64,000 nt of DNA from contig KL647321.1 in the NCBI GenBank assembly GCA_000727475.1, positions 434,001-498,000 on the forward strand, in the 5' to 3' direction. This DNA is from Sarcocystis neurona. Its lineage: Eukaryota; Apicomplexa; Conoidasida; Eucoccidiorida; Sarcocystidae. The notes under the pieces are model-generated. The model saw only the letters and a program-made list of their open reading frames with translations, ran no database searches and was not told where the DNA came from. The stretch's first letter is position 1; every line of letters begins with the position of its first letter. Shown one piece after another: positions 45,067-55,271 of this stretch. A program made the position numbers and the translations under genes.

Positions 45067-45299
45067 ATGGGGACGAAATGGGAGGGAGAAGGGAAACAGA
45101 AGGAGAGTAGCGCCACCGCCAAACTTGTGACAGAAGCAACAATGAGAAGGACCCGCCGAAAGGCTCCCAAAAAGAAGCAGGATCAGCAGCAACGGCAGCG
45201 GAGGCCGTTGCAGCAGCAGCAGCACGACGGAGCCGGCCACACACGCCCGTCCACCAGCAGCCGTAGAAACCCGCGGCGCCCAGGAGTCCCGCGACGGCA

Positions 45300-45460
45300 G
45301 AAGAGCAGCAGAGGAAGGAGGACTGCTGCAGCAGCCAGACGAGTCTGCAGGAGTCCTGAGGCCGCAGCAGCGGCACCAGCAGCAGCCGGCAAATGCCGCA
45401 GGCAAGCGGCACAGTCCCCCGATGACTGCGCGAACTTCTGCACCTTGCAACTTATCTTCT
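45300..45460 (-). other. Possible exon downstream of a C/T block
   Basis: Directly 3' (minus sense) of the 45.47-46.1 kb pyrimidine-rich block, the minus strand reads KISCKVQKFAQSSGDCAACL and then LRHLPAA. Its position mirrors exons 6 and 3 of the RMC1-like gene and the Rab18 exon, which follow similar blocks. No family is recognised, and frame and boundaries are uncertain. Confidence 0.22.
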
Positions 45461-45469
45461 TCATTCGAT

Positions 45470-46100
45470 CCCAGCAAGAGGGAGAAGAGAGAAAGTGCAG
45501 GCGGCAAGGTACGACTGTGTCTGCTGCTGCGGAACAGCGTCGTCCCCTCCAAGTGTCCGAGACGCCTGTGTGCATGCACAGGCACCCCCGTCTTTCGCAG
45601 GGCGGAAAAAAGAGAAGAGAAAAAGGGCGAGACAGAGAGGAGAAGTGACGGATGGGGGGAAAAGTAGGAGACCCAAACAGCGAAATGTTGGAGGGGAGGG
45701 GAGAAATATCGACGGACGGGGAGGGAGACACGAGGGGGGGGAGAAGAGGGAGACGAGACGGGAAGGGGAGGAGAGGGGGGGGCGATAAATGAAAGGGGAG
45801 GGGGGGGGGGACAAAAAGTGACGGACGGGCAGAGCGACGTGAGAGACGAGACGAGAGGAGATGCGACGGACCCGAGGAGGAAAACGAAGAGAAAAGGAGC
45901 GCAGGAAGGCAATGGCGTTGTAGCTGCTGCTGCTGCTGAAGTGCGCGCTGCATGCAGAGAGACAGCGAAAGAGCGCGTCCGGAGCCTCGAGGCAGTTGTG
46001 GGGTCTCCGTCAAGATAATGCTTGTGGAAGAGTGAATATGTGGGAAGGAACAGAGAGAAGAAAGAGAGAGAATGGAAGATAAGGAGGCAACCGATTTACG
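45470..46100. other. Purine-rich block with G-runs (plus strand)
   Basis: Plus is A/G-rich. 45.66-45.82 kb contains many runs of four to ten G close together, for example AGGGGAGGGGGGGGGGACAA, so it could form G-quadruplexes. On minus it is a C/T block of the kind seen before acceptors elsewhere in the window. Confidence 0.6.
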
Positions 46101-46861
46101 TCTCCGGGCTGCACACAAAGAAAGAGAAAACGGAGGAGACAGACGAGAGTGCCCCACGGTGTGTCGGGTCGTGAGACGGAGAAGAGAAGAAAGTTCAAAC
46201 ACAGCAGCAGGAGCAGGAGCAGCAGGAATGGCGGCAGCAGTAGTAGCAGCAATAGTGGCGGCAGTGGCAACAGCAGTAGCAGCAACAATAGCAGCAGCAG
46301 TAGCAGCAGGCAAAATGGCGTGTGTGCATGCAGGGTTTTATGTCTGCGGCAGCGGGTGGTGGAATTGCCTGCGCAGCCATACGTAGACACACGCACACAC
46401 CCGTCTTTATCTCCCTAATCATTTACGGATATACAACTATCTATATATATGTTATCTATGCCTCTACGTGTAGGCATATGCGCGGACAGCCAGAAAGAGA
46501 GAAGAAAGAAAAAGTGAGAGACGAAGGAGAAAGAGAGAGGCGCCTGTGTGGCTGCTGGTGACGTCCTCCGTCTGTCTTGACGAGGAGCACGCGCATGCAC
46601 AGATACGCAACGCCGGCGCTGTTCGCATGCAGCAGAAAAAAAAGAGAAATGCTGCTCTCGCGGCAGAGGAGAAAGTGTGTGCCTCTACAAAGACACGCGA
46701 GCTTCCGCTGGTGTCTCATCCCAGCACGTGTGTCTACCAGCGAAGATAATCGAGAAATGCCCGCCTGCCTTGCAAACTGCCACCACACTCTCTCAATAGA
46801 AACCCCACGCCGTGAAGAGAGGCTGCGCGTCAGCCCTGGCGCCTTTACACTCCCTCCCCGC

Positions 46862-47130
46862 CATGCTGCTGCTGCTCCACCTGCTGCTGCTCCACCTGCT
46901 GCTGCTCCACCTGCTGCTGCTCCACCTGCTGCTGTTCTCCCTGCTGCTGTTCTCCCTGCTGCTGCTGCCCTGCTGGTCTACCTGATGCTGCTGTCCCTGC
47001 TGCTGTTCTCCCTGCTGCTCTTGCCCTGCTGCTGCTCCACCTGCCGCTGCTGCCCCTGCTGCTGCTGTCCCTGCTGCTGCTGTCCCTGCTGCTGCTGTCC
47101 CTGCTGCTGCTGTCCCTGCTGCTGCTCCTT
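46862..47130. repeat. Compound 12-bp and 15-bp minisatellite
   Basis: It starts with five copies of CTGCTGCTCCAC, passes through CTGCTGTTCTCC variants and ends with five copies of CCCTGCTGCTGCTGT. All units are multiples of three. On minus they encode either (Gln-Gln-Gln-Val/Glu)n, (Ser-Ser-Arg-Trp)n or (Ala-Ala-Gly-Thr)n depending on frame, and every frame is open. Confidence 0.85.
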
Positions 47131-48160
47131 CGGCTCTGTTGTGCTTGAGATGCCGCTGTCGGTGGCAGCCGGATTGTTGCTGCTGCTGGTATACCTGTCC
47201 ATGCGGCAGACGGAGCTGTGTCGTCACCGCCTGGAGCAGTGAAAAGCCCTGCTGCCGCGGCAGGTATTGTTACTGTTGCCGTTACTGCTGCTGCTGGTGC
47301 GTGCGTGGCTGTTGCTGCAGTCTCGTGCGAAGTGGAGGAACACGTGTGCGGGTCTGCCGGGCCTGACGTCGGAGCTGCTGCTGCTCTCATCGGCAGCCGT
47401 TGCTCAAAGAAGCGCAGCGCTGCTGCTGCTGTTCTTGGGTGTCTGCATGCGCGGCGAGTATTATTCTGTTCAGCGAAGATTGTCCTTCCTCACTGCTCCC
47501 TTGTTGGTTCCTCCTTCTCCTGGCACCTTGTCAGCTGCTTCAGAAAGTCCGCGTTGGCGGGACGGTCTCTGCAGCAGCGGCAGATAGCGCCACAAGCAAG
47601 AAAAGCGACAGAAAAAGCGCCAGCGAGGCCTGGCATTGCGGGTGGCAGCCACGCACATGCGAAGTCCAACGGATACAGCGATATTACACGTGTGCTAGCT
47701 ATCTCTTTGGCAGAAACGCTGTCCCATCGCTGCTCCCGCGTCTTCTGCAGGGCCGCAGGAGAAAAAGGAGCAGATGCTACAGAAAGACAGCCTTAAGAAA
47801 AGATGCAGTCGCGCCACTTTTGTTAGACAACGCTGCAGCACAGCAGCAGCCGTGCTGCTGGTCCGAACAGCGGACGCTCAACCAACCGTCGCCTGCTGCT
47901 GCTGCTGGTGCTGCTGCTGCTACGCGGGTCGCCGAATGAGCCATTGCTGCTCCTCTGCCGCAGAACTGGGGCTGCCGCCCAAGAGCCGCTGCTGTTGCTG
48001 CTGGCGGCTCCGGCTGCCGCTGCTGCTGCCGGTTTGGCCGCGTCTGCTGCTGCCCGGTGTAGTTGGTGTGGCGCCGGTGGTGGCCGGCGGGATGCCCTCC
48101 GATGGTGCGAGACAGCGCTGCTGGGCAGCTGTTGTTGGCTGCTGCGGCGTCAGAAGAAAA

Positions 48161-48327
48161 CTAGCTGTCAAACGGTTCCTCAGGCGTGGTAGCTTCTACA
48201 AAGATAGTGTAGTTACGCACTTCGTCACGCACGGGTGTGAACCACTCTGGCTCGGAGTGCTGCCTCCCTGCTCGTCGTAGCCTTTGCTGAGGCTGCCGTG
48301 GTGCCTGCTGCCACTGCTGCTGCCGTA
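48161..48327 (-). CDS. Possible 3'-terminal exon, unassigned gene
   Basis: After a possible acceptor TTACACAG (ending 48328) the minus frame reads a Gln/Arg-rich start, then SEPEWFTPVRDEVRNYTIF and VEATTPEEPFDS, ending at TAG 48161. The last 30 residues are well balanced and unlike repeat translation. Upstream, minus frames carry an acidic EVDEDEEEKNIAD piece near 48.48 kb. I recognise no family. Confidence 0.3.
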
Positions 48328-48634
48328 CTGTGTAACTACTTCCGGTCGATCTGCCGGTTGTTTGCCACGGGCGTCTTCAGCGCTGCTGCTGTTCGCTGAA
48401 CTCTCTTGTGAACCACGCCATCGGCTTCAGGCAGGCGGGCTGCGGCTGGCAGGGAGAGGCAAGTCCTTTTGCTGCTGCTGCTGTCAGTCGGCAATATTCT
48501 TCTCCTCCTCGTCCTCGTCGACCTCGTGCACCAGGGCGTGGGCGGCCGCTGGTCGGCTGGGTTGCTGCTACACACGGATCAGCTCGTGCTGCGCTGCGGT
48601 ATCGCGCTGCTGGCGACGAGGCGCTGGTCCTGCC

Positions 48635-49035
48635 CTTAACCGTCGTCACTCACGCAGAGAAACTGCTGCTGCTGCTGTTGCTGACACAGAGAAACTGCTG
48701 CTGGTGCAGCTCTTGTTACTGACGCAGAGAGACTGCTGATGCTGCCGTTGCTGATACAGAGAAACTGCTGCAGCTCCCGTTGCCGACGCAGAGACACTGC
48801 TGTTGCTGCCGTTGCTGACAACACAGAGAAACTGCTGCAGCTCCTGTTGTTGACAAAGAGAGACACTGCCGCTGCTGCTGACACGGAGCACTAACGCTGC
48901 TGTTGTTGACGCAGAAAAACTTCTGCTGCCACTGCTGCGGGCACAGAACCTGCTGCAGCTGCTGTTGCCGACGCAGAGCCACTGCGTGTTTCTGCTGACG
49001 CAGAGAAGCTGCTGCTGCCGCTTCTGTTGCTGACG
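48635..49035. repeat. 30-45 bp minisatellite (GACGCAGAGAAACTGCTG)
   Basis: About nine imperfect copies built on GACGCAGAGAAACTGCTGCT with variable spacers of CTG units. On minus, frames read repeated Ser-Val-Ser-Ala-Thr-Ala-Ala or Leu-Cys-Gln-Gln-Gln. No family match. Confidence 0.8.
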
Positions 49036-49090
49036 CAGAGAAAATGCTGCTGCTGCGGCTCTCTCTCCAGGCGTTGTTGCGCTGGTGGTG

Positions 49091-49320
49091 CTACTGCAGC
49101 GTTACCACGCGCTGTAACTGCTGCTGCCGTGGCTCCTCCACCCTGGTGCCGGCACCGCTCCAGTCGTACGCCGGTGTCTCAGCTGATTGCTCCCGTGTAC
49201 AGGTGACTTTTTGTGAACGTTCATCAGTTCCCCATCGATCGCTCTGCAGCCAGCGAAGCACATATTCCCTGTACTGCTTCTCACGCCTCACAACCTTACA
49301 GACATCACGCACAAAAGGAA
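49091..49320 (-). other. Exon-like segment A (paralogue of 50.65 kb segment)
   Basis: The minus strand reads KVVRREKQYREYVLRWLQSD. Its DNA aligns over about 100 bases, including the following GTTCACAAAAAGT, with the segment at 50.63-50.75 kb. The shared piece R-EK-Y is in the same frame at the start and shifts later. It may be a decayed duplicate of an exon. Confidence 0.35.
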
Positions 49321-49420
49321 CAACAACTGCTGCTGTAGAGAGACCGCCGCCTTAGCTTGGAGGGAAAAGTTCCTCTAAATGTCTACGGCTGGGGAAGGAG
49401 GAGGAAGACGTGCAGCATCT

Positions 49421-49962
49421 CTAGGAAGAAGGTGGTGGCTGCTGAAGTCTGCCATCTCCTGCGGCACCTTCACATGGCAAAAAGTTGTTGTCACGTCTTC
49501 TGCGTCTGACTTCTGACTCTCCACGCGCCGAATAGCTGCAGGACTTCCTGCTGGCCCACTTGTTGGATTTTCTGTTCCTCATGTGGAACTGAACCAGCAC
49601 AAGCAGATCGGATCCTACATTCTCACTCATCACCACTTTCAGTCCCGCCCTGCGGGCAATGCAGCACTGTGTTCTAGTTTTGACAGATCCTTCTGCAGTC
49701 TTTTCTCTGGATGCGCCCGTTCCTCTTCTTTAGAAAAATATATCCCGCCCTCAGTACCACGCACAAGAGAAATGTAGACGAGCGCTTCCCCAGCGCGCCG
49801 GAGTGCGTACCGGTTGTGATATTCGATCCACACCTGCTGTGCCAGTCCCCAAAGTAGTAGACTTGAGGCCAACGCGCACATGTCTGCAGGTCGGCTGTGA
49901 GTATTTTCCTCATTCACACCTGTGCCACCCACTACCGTACTGGACTTGAGGCGAACGTGCAC
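49421..49962 (-). other. Unassigned open segments
   Basis: Two protein-like minus frames overlap: 49962-49639 (LAQQVWIEYHNRYALRRAGE, ALVYISLVRGTEGG) and 49660-49421 (RAGLKVVMSENVGSDLLVL, VQFHMRNRKSNKW). An acceptor-like CATTGCCCGCAG lies where the second begins. They may be two exons of one gene or a frame-shifted relic. No family recognised. Confidence 0.3.
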
Positions 49963-49990
49963 ATGTCTGCAAATCGGCTTGGCGGATTTC
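49856..49990. repeat. Direct repeat of about 46 bp
   Basis: The sequence beginning ACTTGAGGCCAACGCGCACA at 49861 recurs at 49945 with a few changes, about 85 bp apart. On minus both contain a reading RxADLQTCARxPQV in one frame. Confidence 0.7.
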
Positions 49991-50643
49991 CTTTATTCGA
50001 GTTTGACTTGGTGTCGCGTCGGTCACGTCATTGTGAGGCTTTCTTCGATGTGATTCAAAGACTTCAGCCCTGAGTGTGGCTAGACATTTCTCCGCACACC
50101 CTGTACTCTCTACACTTGCACCCACGTGTCTGTAAATTTGTTGCCGCGCGTTATGCAGAGTCTACTGTACACAACTGCCTGTCCTTCTGTGTGTTTGAAA
50201 GACTTCCCGCTAAACTTCTCGCGAATCTGAAATAGCGGCGTCCATTGACGATCTCGTAGAGAGCTAATTTACGGCATGCGTCACACGTTTTCTAAAAGGA
50301 TCAACTAGCCGTAATAGATAATGATAAATTACTCCGTTCGCTTCGATGTACCTAGAATGGTCGCACGCTTACATTCGCGTCACGTGTGCCTTCCCATAGG
50401 GAATTTCGATCTTCTACATTGAGAGCCCGTAAGCGTGACAACATTAACGCCTCTCCCTCAGGCACAAATTCTCGCTCTCCGGTGCGGAGCTTCCTCGTCC
50501 TCTTCCACACGTCAGCCGTGGCACAGTGTTATTCGACGTGCGGCACTGCTGTTCGTTTTAGTGTACTGTGACTTTATATCCACAAACATTCCAGCAGCAG
50601 TTTTGGACCTACTTGCAATCCATAAGCTACTTTTTGTGAACCC

Positions 50644-50950
50644 TCACCAGTTCCTCATCGCTCGCATTTGCGGGGCACTCAACGCAGCAAACAGCCCCTC
50701 GTACTCCTTCTCAGGCCTCATCCACCATTCAGACGCAACGCGCACGACCCTCCGTCTCCCAAGCCTTTCCATCATCCGTCTTCCGACCTCTTTCTTCGAT
50801 TCCACCACCAAGAATAGAATATGGCACCACTTCTCATATACCTTGGTCATGTTCCTTTCGAATTCGTCCATTGGGATAATCCCATACATCAGACAGAAAA
50901 CTCGCTTTGCAATGTGCGTGAATTTCCTAGACAACTTCTTGTTCACTGCT
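50644..50950 (-). CDS. Unassigned exon or small gene (Lys/Arg/Glu-rich)
   Basis: A minus frame of about 100 codons begins after a possible acceptor near 50950. It reads KKLSRKFTHIAKRVFCLMYG, MDEFERNMTKVYEKWCHILF, VESKKEVGRRMMERL and EKEYEGLFAALSAPQ. It ends either at TGA 50644 or at a good donor ACTG/GTGAGG (50648/50647). Charge pattern and composition are those of a real protein. The opposite strand also has a long open frame (50435-51355), hydrophobic and Cys-rich, which I regard as its shadow. No family recognised. Confidence 0.4.
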
Positions 50951-51360
50951 GCTTCCGACTCTCAATCAACCCATCAAGATTGCGCCACACCTGACACGAA
51001 TATGCTCTGTGCTTTCCGTCCGCCTCCTTTCTCGAAGCTCTTCAGGTGGTCAGTAGGACGAACCTGCTTCTGCTTACCTGTGGAGAGATACGTTTTGCTA
51101 CGGCAGACGGAGCTTCTGCTGGTGCTGTCACCGCTGCAGCGTGTAACACTGTCGGGTAAGTGCTGCTACTCACCTTGCAGTCCTGTTGCTGCAGCTGCTG
51201 CTGTTCCTGCAGTCCTGCCGGTGCTGCTGCTCTTCCTGCGTTTCTGGTGGTGCTGCTTGACTTGCTGTCCTGTTATCAACCATCTGCGGGCCTCACTCTC
51301 AAGGAACGAAAGGTTCCACGCATACGTATATTTGATTATATGGATATACGCCTGAGGTGA

Positions 51361-52400
51361 TTACCCATTTGTGTAAGTGCATAGAAGTACACATACACCT
51401 AAACGTATACAGAGAACGTGAACGAACTTCCTATCCGTTGACTGTGTAGTGCTACAAGCAAGTGAAAAAGTTGACGCACACGCAAATGTGGAAGTGTAAG
51501 AACCACCGTTCAATACCACAAAGGAGTTACTCGCTTGCGGTCGTGTACTGCGCATTCCTTGGCGCTGAGGAGAGTAACTGCTTCGTATCGTTTGAGCAGT
51601 TTGAAGCCAGAACTTTGCTGGCAGCACAAGCCAGTAAGCTCCTGGTAGCAGCAGAGGAGTCACACTGCAGGAGGAGAAGGACAGTTGTGAGTACTGAAGC
51701 AGTAACAAGTCAGAAAACAGAGCAGCTACAGAACCAGTACGCAGAAAGTGGCTGCCACACAGATAAGGAAGGCAGCAGAGATAGGGCAGCACGGGACAGG
51801 AAACCGTTTCGTGAGGTACAGTGACAAAAGACGAGGACGCCGGAGCCGCGTGTCACACTATTAGAGCGGTGCCAACGACCGAGCAACGGGACGAGACTAG
51901 CCCACATCAGCAGTGAACGAGCACTCGCAACGAGTCTTTATAAATCTGGTTCTTGCACAGCGCCTCACAAGAACGTTTTCTACCCCACACGAGGGCATCC
52001 GCGCGCAGCAGTCATACTCGGCGTCGTTCGAGTATGCATGAACGCAGTATGTGGTCCACAGAAACACACACTACTGGCCACGTCCACGAATCTTCGATTG
52101 ATACATGCACAAATACATGTGTCCGTACAATACCCCTGCGGAGCTCCACCATTATCCGCAAGTCCCTTTATATATATATATATATACAAAGATATGTCAT
52201 ACACGTATCGACTGTGTACATATTGAAACATAAACGGATACGCATGAAGAGCTATCTCTACCATCTGTCGTCCGGGACAGTCGCACACGCGTGCTTACAC
52301 GGCTGAGTGGAAGAACAACGGCCACCTTCTTGACGAAGACAAAAAAAATCGAAGAGACGCGAGCAAGCACACGAATTTGTAAACGCACGTAGCGGCAGGT
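51361..52400. other. Repeat-poor DNA, no confident gene
   Basis: Open frames on both strands (plus 51462-51824, minus 51361-51792) overlap each other. The plus one contains YCAFLGAEESNCFVSFEQFE and is Gln/Lys/Glu-rich, so it is slightly more protein-like. I cannot decide between them. Confidence 0.25.
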
Positions 52401-52412
52401 GCAATGTATCAC

Positions 52413-52542
52413 CTGGCGAACCTTCCAGACGACAGTGTATACGACGCCGTTCTTAATGAGATCGTCCTTAAAGCCAAAGTGAACTGGCGCAAGGGACTGC
52501 CTTTTAATGCAAAGTGTAACAGAAAGAGCGTGCGGCAGTATC
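52413..52542 (-). CDS. Probable internal exon of an unassigned gene
   Basis: It is bounded by acceptor CCCCCTCTGCAG (ending 52543) and donor CGCCAG/GTGATA (52413/52412). The frame entering in phase 2 is open and reads HALSVTLCIKRQSLAPVHF then GFKDDLIKNGVVYTVVWKV. A second frame is open too, and the third has a stop. It may belong with the exons at 52.87, 53.11 and 54.60 kb on the same strand. Confidence 0.4.
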
Positions 52543-52865
52543 CTGCAGAGGGGGATGCAGGATGACACACGTTTTTCTTCGGTTCGCGAACCGGCTTCAA
52601 GTAGCGCCGTGCCGCTCTTCAGTTTCTCCTTTTCACGTCTGCAGCGCTTTCGGCTGCCGGCGCCGCTCAGAGAGCAACAAACACTTCACTTCTCCGATAC
52701 GAAGGAAGCGACGTAACTATTCCACAAAATTATATTTTCGTGTATGCACACGGATCAGTACGCGGGCGTCGACAGCTCTCCTGTTTTTCCGCAGAGGCCC
52801 CCTTTTGCAGTAACTGTGTCCTCACACACACGTGTGCGCACACGCATACTGAGCGTGGGTGTTAC

Positions 52866-53006
52866 AAGGTTGTCCGTGGACCGACTTTGCTGAAAGATGC
52901 CGGCAAGGCTCTCTTTCTTTCGTGTGGCAAAGAAGAAGGGAACTTCTCCCTTCGCTGCAACACTGAAAGGAGAACCGACATCCTGTTTCCCGTCAGTAAG
53001 CGTCAC
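52866..53006 (-). CDS. Probable exon of an unassigned gene
   Basis: The minus frame reads TLTDGKQDVGSPFSVAAKG then EVPFFFATRKKESLAGIFQQ and ends at donor DNL/GTAACA (52866/52865). The acceptor is uncertain. No family recognised. Confidence 0.35.
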
Positions 53007-53112
53007 TCATATTCCTCGTTGCAGAAACGCTTCCTCCTCTACTGTGTTGTGACACGGAGAGAACCACACTCTCTCTGGTAGCGGTAAGAATCAGAGGCGA
53101 ACGACGCGAGCG

Positions 53113-53384
53113 TTATATCTTTCTATGCGGAGGAGAGTTGTGAAGTTTTTCGATACTGCTGCGAAGTAGAGAAATCCTCGGTCTACCAACTTGTTCTACA
53201 GAAATTTTCAACCCGGACAGAGAAAGAACCTCTCCACGATTTGCTGGAGTACACGATTCCTCCTTCTGCGTTAACACGAACAAGTTTCGGAGCCCGCAGC
53301 CGCGTGCTCTCCGTACGAAAGCTGCCGGCGAGGCGCAGCACCCATCGGCGCTGTGTTCACCAGGAGCGAAGGCGTATCCAGAAT
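53113..53384 (-). CDS. Probable exon of an unassigned gene
   Basis: After the acceptor TTTGCTTCACTTTAG (ending 53385) the frame reads DSGYAFAPGEHSADGCC, LRNLFVLTQKEESCTPANRG, EVLSLSGLKISVEQVGRP and RISLLRSSIEKLHNS before a stop at 53113. Composition is strongly protein-like. A second frame from the same acceptor (ILDTPSLL) would fit the phase of the 54.60 kb exon but is much shorter. Confidence 0.4.
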
Positions 53385-53394
53385 CTAAAGTGAA

Positions 53395-54330
53395 GCAAAC
53401 GTTGCAAAAAAGAACACAGCGGCAGCAGCAACAACAGCAGCTACGACTCCTTTTCAACCGAGGTGGTAGGAGCAGAGACAGCAGCAACAGCAGTTACGAG
53501 TCCACCTACGCAGATATGGTAGCAGCAGAAACAGCAGCAACAGCAATGTGCAAGCAGATGCGTTACCAGCAGAAACAGCAGCTCCGCTGTCTTCTGGGGA
53601 GAAGCAATATAAGAGCAGCTACAGCGGTTGTACGAGGAGAGGCGCTAGCAGCAGCCAACAGCAGCTGCGCGTGCTGTTACGCCGGTGTAAGAGTAACAGC
53701 AGCTGCGAGGTAATCAACAATCTACCTGTGTCAGATGGATTATCTGTAAAAGCGGCAACATTTTCCACCAGCCGTGTCTGACGCAGCTAGCTACAGCAGA
53801 TGCATTTCCATCTGCAGGGGTAGCAACGGCAGTAGCAATAGCAACTGCGTGTGTACACTCGCGTAGAGATGCCGTGGCATAGACAGTCGCAACGGCACGT
53901 CTAGCAAGAGTCAAGCAGACGCAGACGCAGCCTCAGGAACAGCAGGCGCAACACCTCTGGAGAAGCAGAAGCAGCAGCAGTAACACCTCTGCAGAAACCG
54001 TAGCAGCAGCAGCAGCAAAACGAACGAACGCCGAATCAGCAGTCCAGGGCAATGCAACACCACTGGTTGCAACAGCAGCAGCAATAATAACAGTGTCCCC
54101 TGCAGAAGCAGCAGAAGTTCTAATACCAGCCGACAGGCAAAACTGAAGACTGCAGCACGAGGGGCAGCAACAAGCGTCACACGAGCAGGAGCCTTGCAGC
54201 AAATGGCACAGCAGCATCACGGGCGAAACGCCCTGCAGCAGAAGCGCAGTAGCAGCTGCAAAAGAGCAGCACATCAACAATCGCCTGCTCTGCGGCAAAA
54301 CTTCCGGTGGCACGCTACCAATACGTCTGC
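53395..54330 (+). repeat. CAG-repeat block (plus sense)
   Basis: CAG/GCAGCA repeats on plus, with no protein domain in any frame. On the minus strand this is a CTG block, and it leads towards the exon at 53.1-53.4 kb, the arrangement seen before several acceptors in this window. It is therefore most likely intron. Confidence 0.5.
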
Positions 54331-54595
54331 AAATTTCTACGCATGCATCACACATCTGTGTATATCGCTCTGCATCTCCCCTATATACATACACATTCAT
54401 ATATATATATGTGTACACACTTATATATACATGTATATGTACACCAGTATGCATCTCTGTATAGAGCCATACGCATATAAAGCAACAGCTGTCAAAGCAA
54501 CTACGCATTGATTCGATATCTATGAAGACGTAGACATCTCCCTCATACATATGTACACATACATACGTGCACATTATATATACAGGAATGCATAC

Positions 54596-54753
54596 CTCTG
54601 TATCCGGTGAAACATATGGACTGTATCCTTGAGCTAGTTGACACAAAGCGGCCTCTATCACGAGCCCTCCGACAACACTCTTCTGCGCAAAGTACAAGAA
54701 CTTCGCAATACCTATGCTGAGGTAGAGTCGACGCACTTCCACAACCCCAACTT
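54596..54753 (-). CDS. Probable exon of an unassigned gene
   Basis: The frame reads EVGVVEVRRLYLSIGIAKFL then YFAQKSVVGGLVIEAALCQL and AQGYSPYVSPDTE, ending at a good donor ACAGAG/GTATGC (54596/54595) in phase 0. The acceptor is probably AATTAAG at 54754. The sequence is clearly coding in character, with a moderately hydrophobic core, but I do not recognise the family. Confidence 0.45.
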
Positions 54754-54756
54754 CTT

Positions 54757-55100
54757 AATTTTTTCTGTAAAGTAGAGGGGGGGGGCAGGGGCGGGGAGAT
54801 TCCAGTCGTGTACTCTCGTTAAGCTTCTTCTTCTCTGTAGTCACTCAACAAAGGAGGCGAGATCCTACGTATGCACACACGTGTAGCCTCTTCCTAGCGC
54901 AGACAAAATATGCCTCTAGGGGTGTCCTTATATATATATATATATATATGTGCATTTACATGCGTATAGCCTCTTCGAACGCATACACGATACACACACA
55001 TATATAGCGTGAGAATCTGCGCAGGATAACATATACATATGTGTGTGTAGCTTGTAGGAAGAACGTATATGTGTAAGTACTTGTAGGCGTGTATGTACCT
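54757..55100. other. Spacer with microsatellite
   Basis: A G-run at 54777-54795, then (TA)n at 54930-54950 and GTATATA repeats. No gene is seen. Confidence 0.5.
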
Positions 55101-55271
55101 CTATAGGAATACCGCATCTGTCCATCCATCCACAGACGTATACAAACTTACATATAGAGATGAGCATTTCTTTTTCTGCGTGTCCTTGTCTACACACGAA
55201 TGAACTGTTGCACCGCACGAACAGAAAACGTCCCAGCAGCAGCATTTCTTCCCTCCATCGTTTTCAAGTTG
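55101..55271 (-). CDS. Candidate last exon of the Rab18-like gene
   Basis: The pyrimidine-rich acceptor GTGCCTTCCCCAG (ending 55272) is in phase with the donor at 56090. It would give ELVQK-QLENDGGKKCCCW, which looks like a Rab hypervariable tail with a cysteine cluster. The frame continues to a stop at 55101 instead of ending right after the cysteines, as prenylated Rabs do, so either a further junction is missing or this is not the true tail. Confidence 0.3.
   Translation of the reverse strand, partial: QLENDGGKKCCCWDVFCSCGATVHSCVDKDTQKKKCSSLYVSLYTSVDGWTDAVFL

Larger units (their letters stand above)
44120..49090. other. Minisatellite-rich spacer with fragments of an unassigned gene
   Basis: CAG/CTG repeats in both orientations, several minisatellites and one G-rich block fill this region. 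Both strands have open low-complexity frames (for example plus 44488-45648, minus 46793-47390). The only protein-like short pieces are on minus at about 45.3-45.45 kb and 48.16-48.33 kb. A minus-strand multi-exon gene is likely, but I could not assemble it. The promoter of the RMC1-like gene should lie at its left end. Confidence 0.4.

Noticed and set aside
50435..51355. 306-codon plus-strand ORF
   Set aside because: Hydrophobic and Cys/Ser-rich with no motif, and antisense to a charged minus-strand frame with splice signals.
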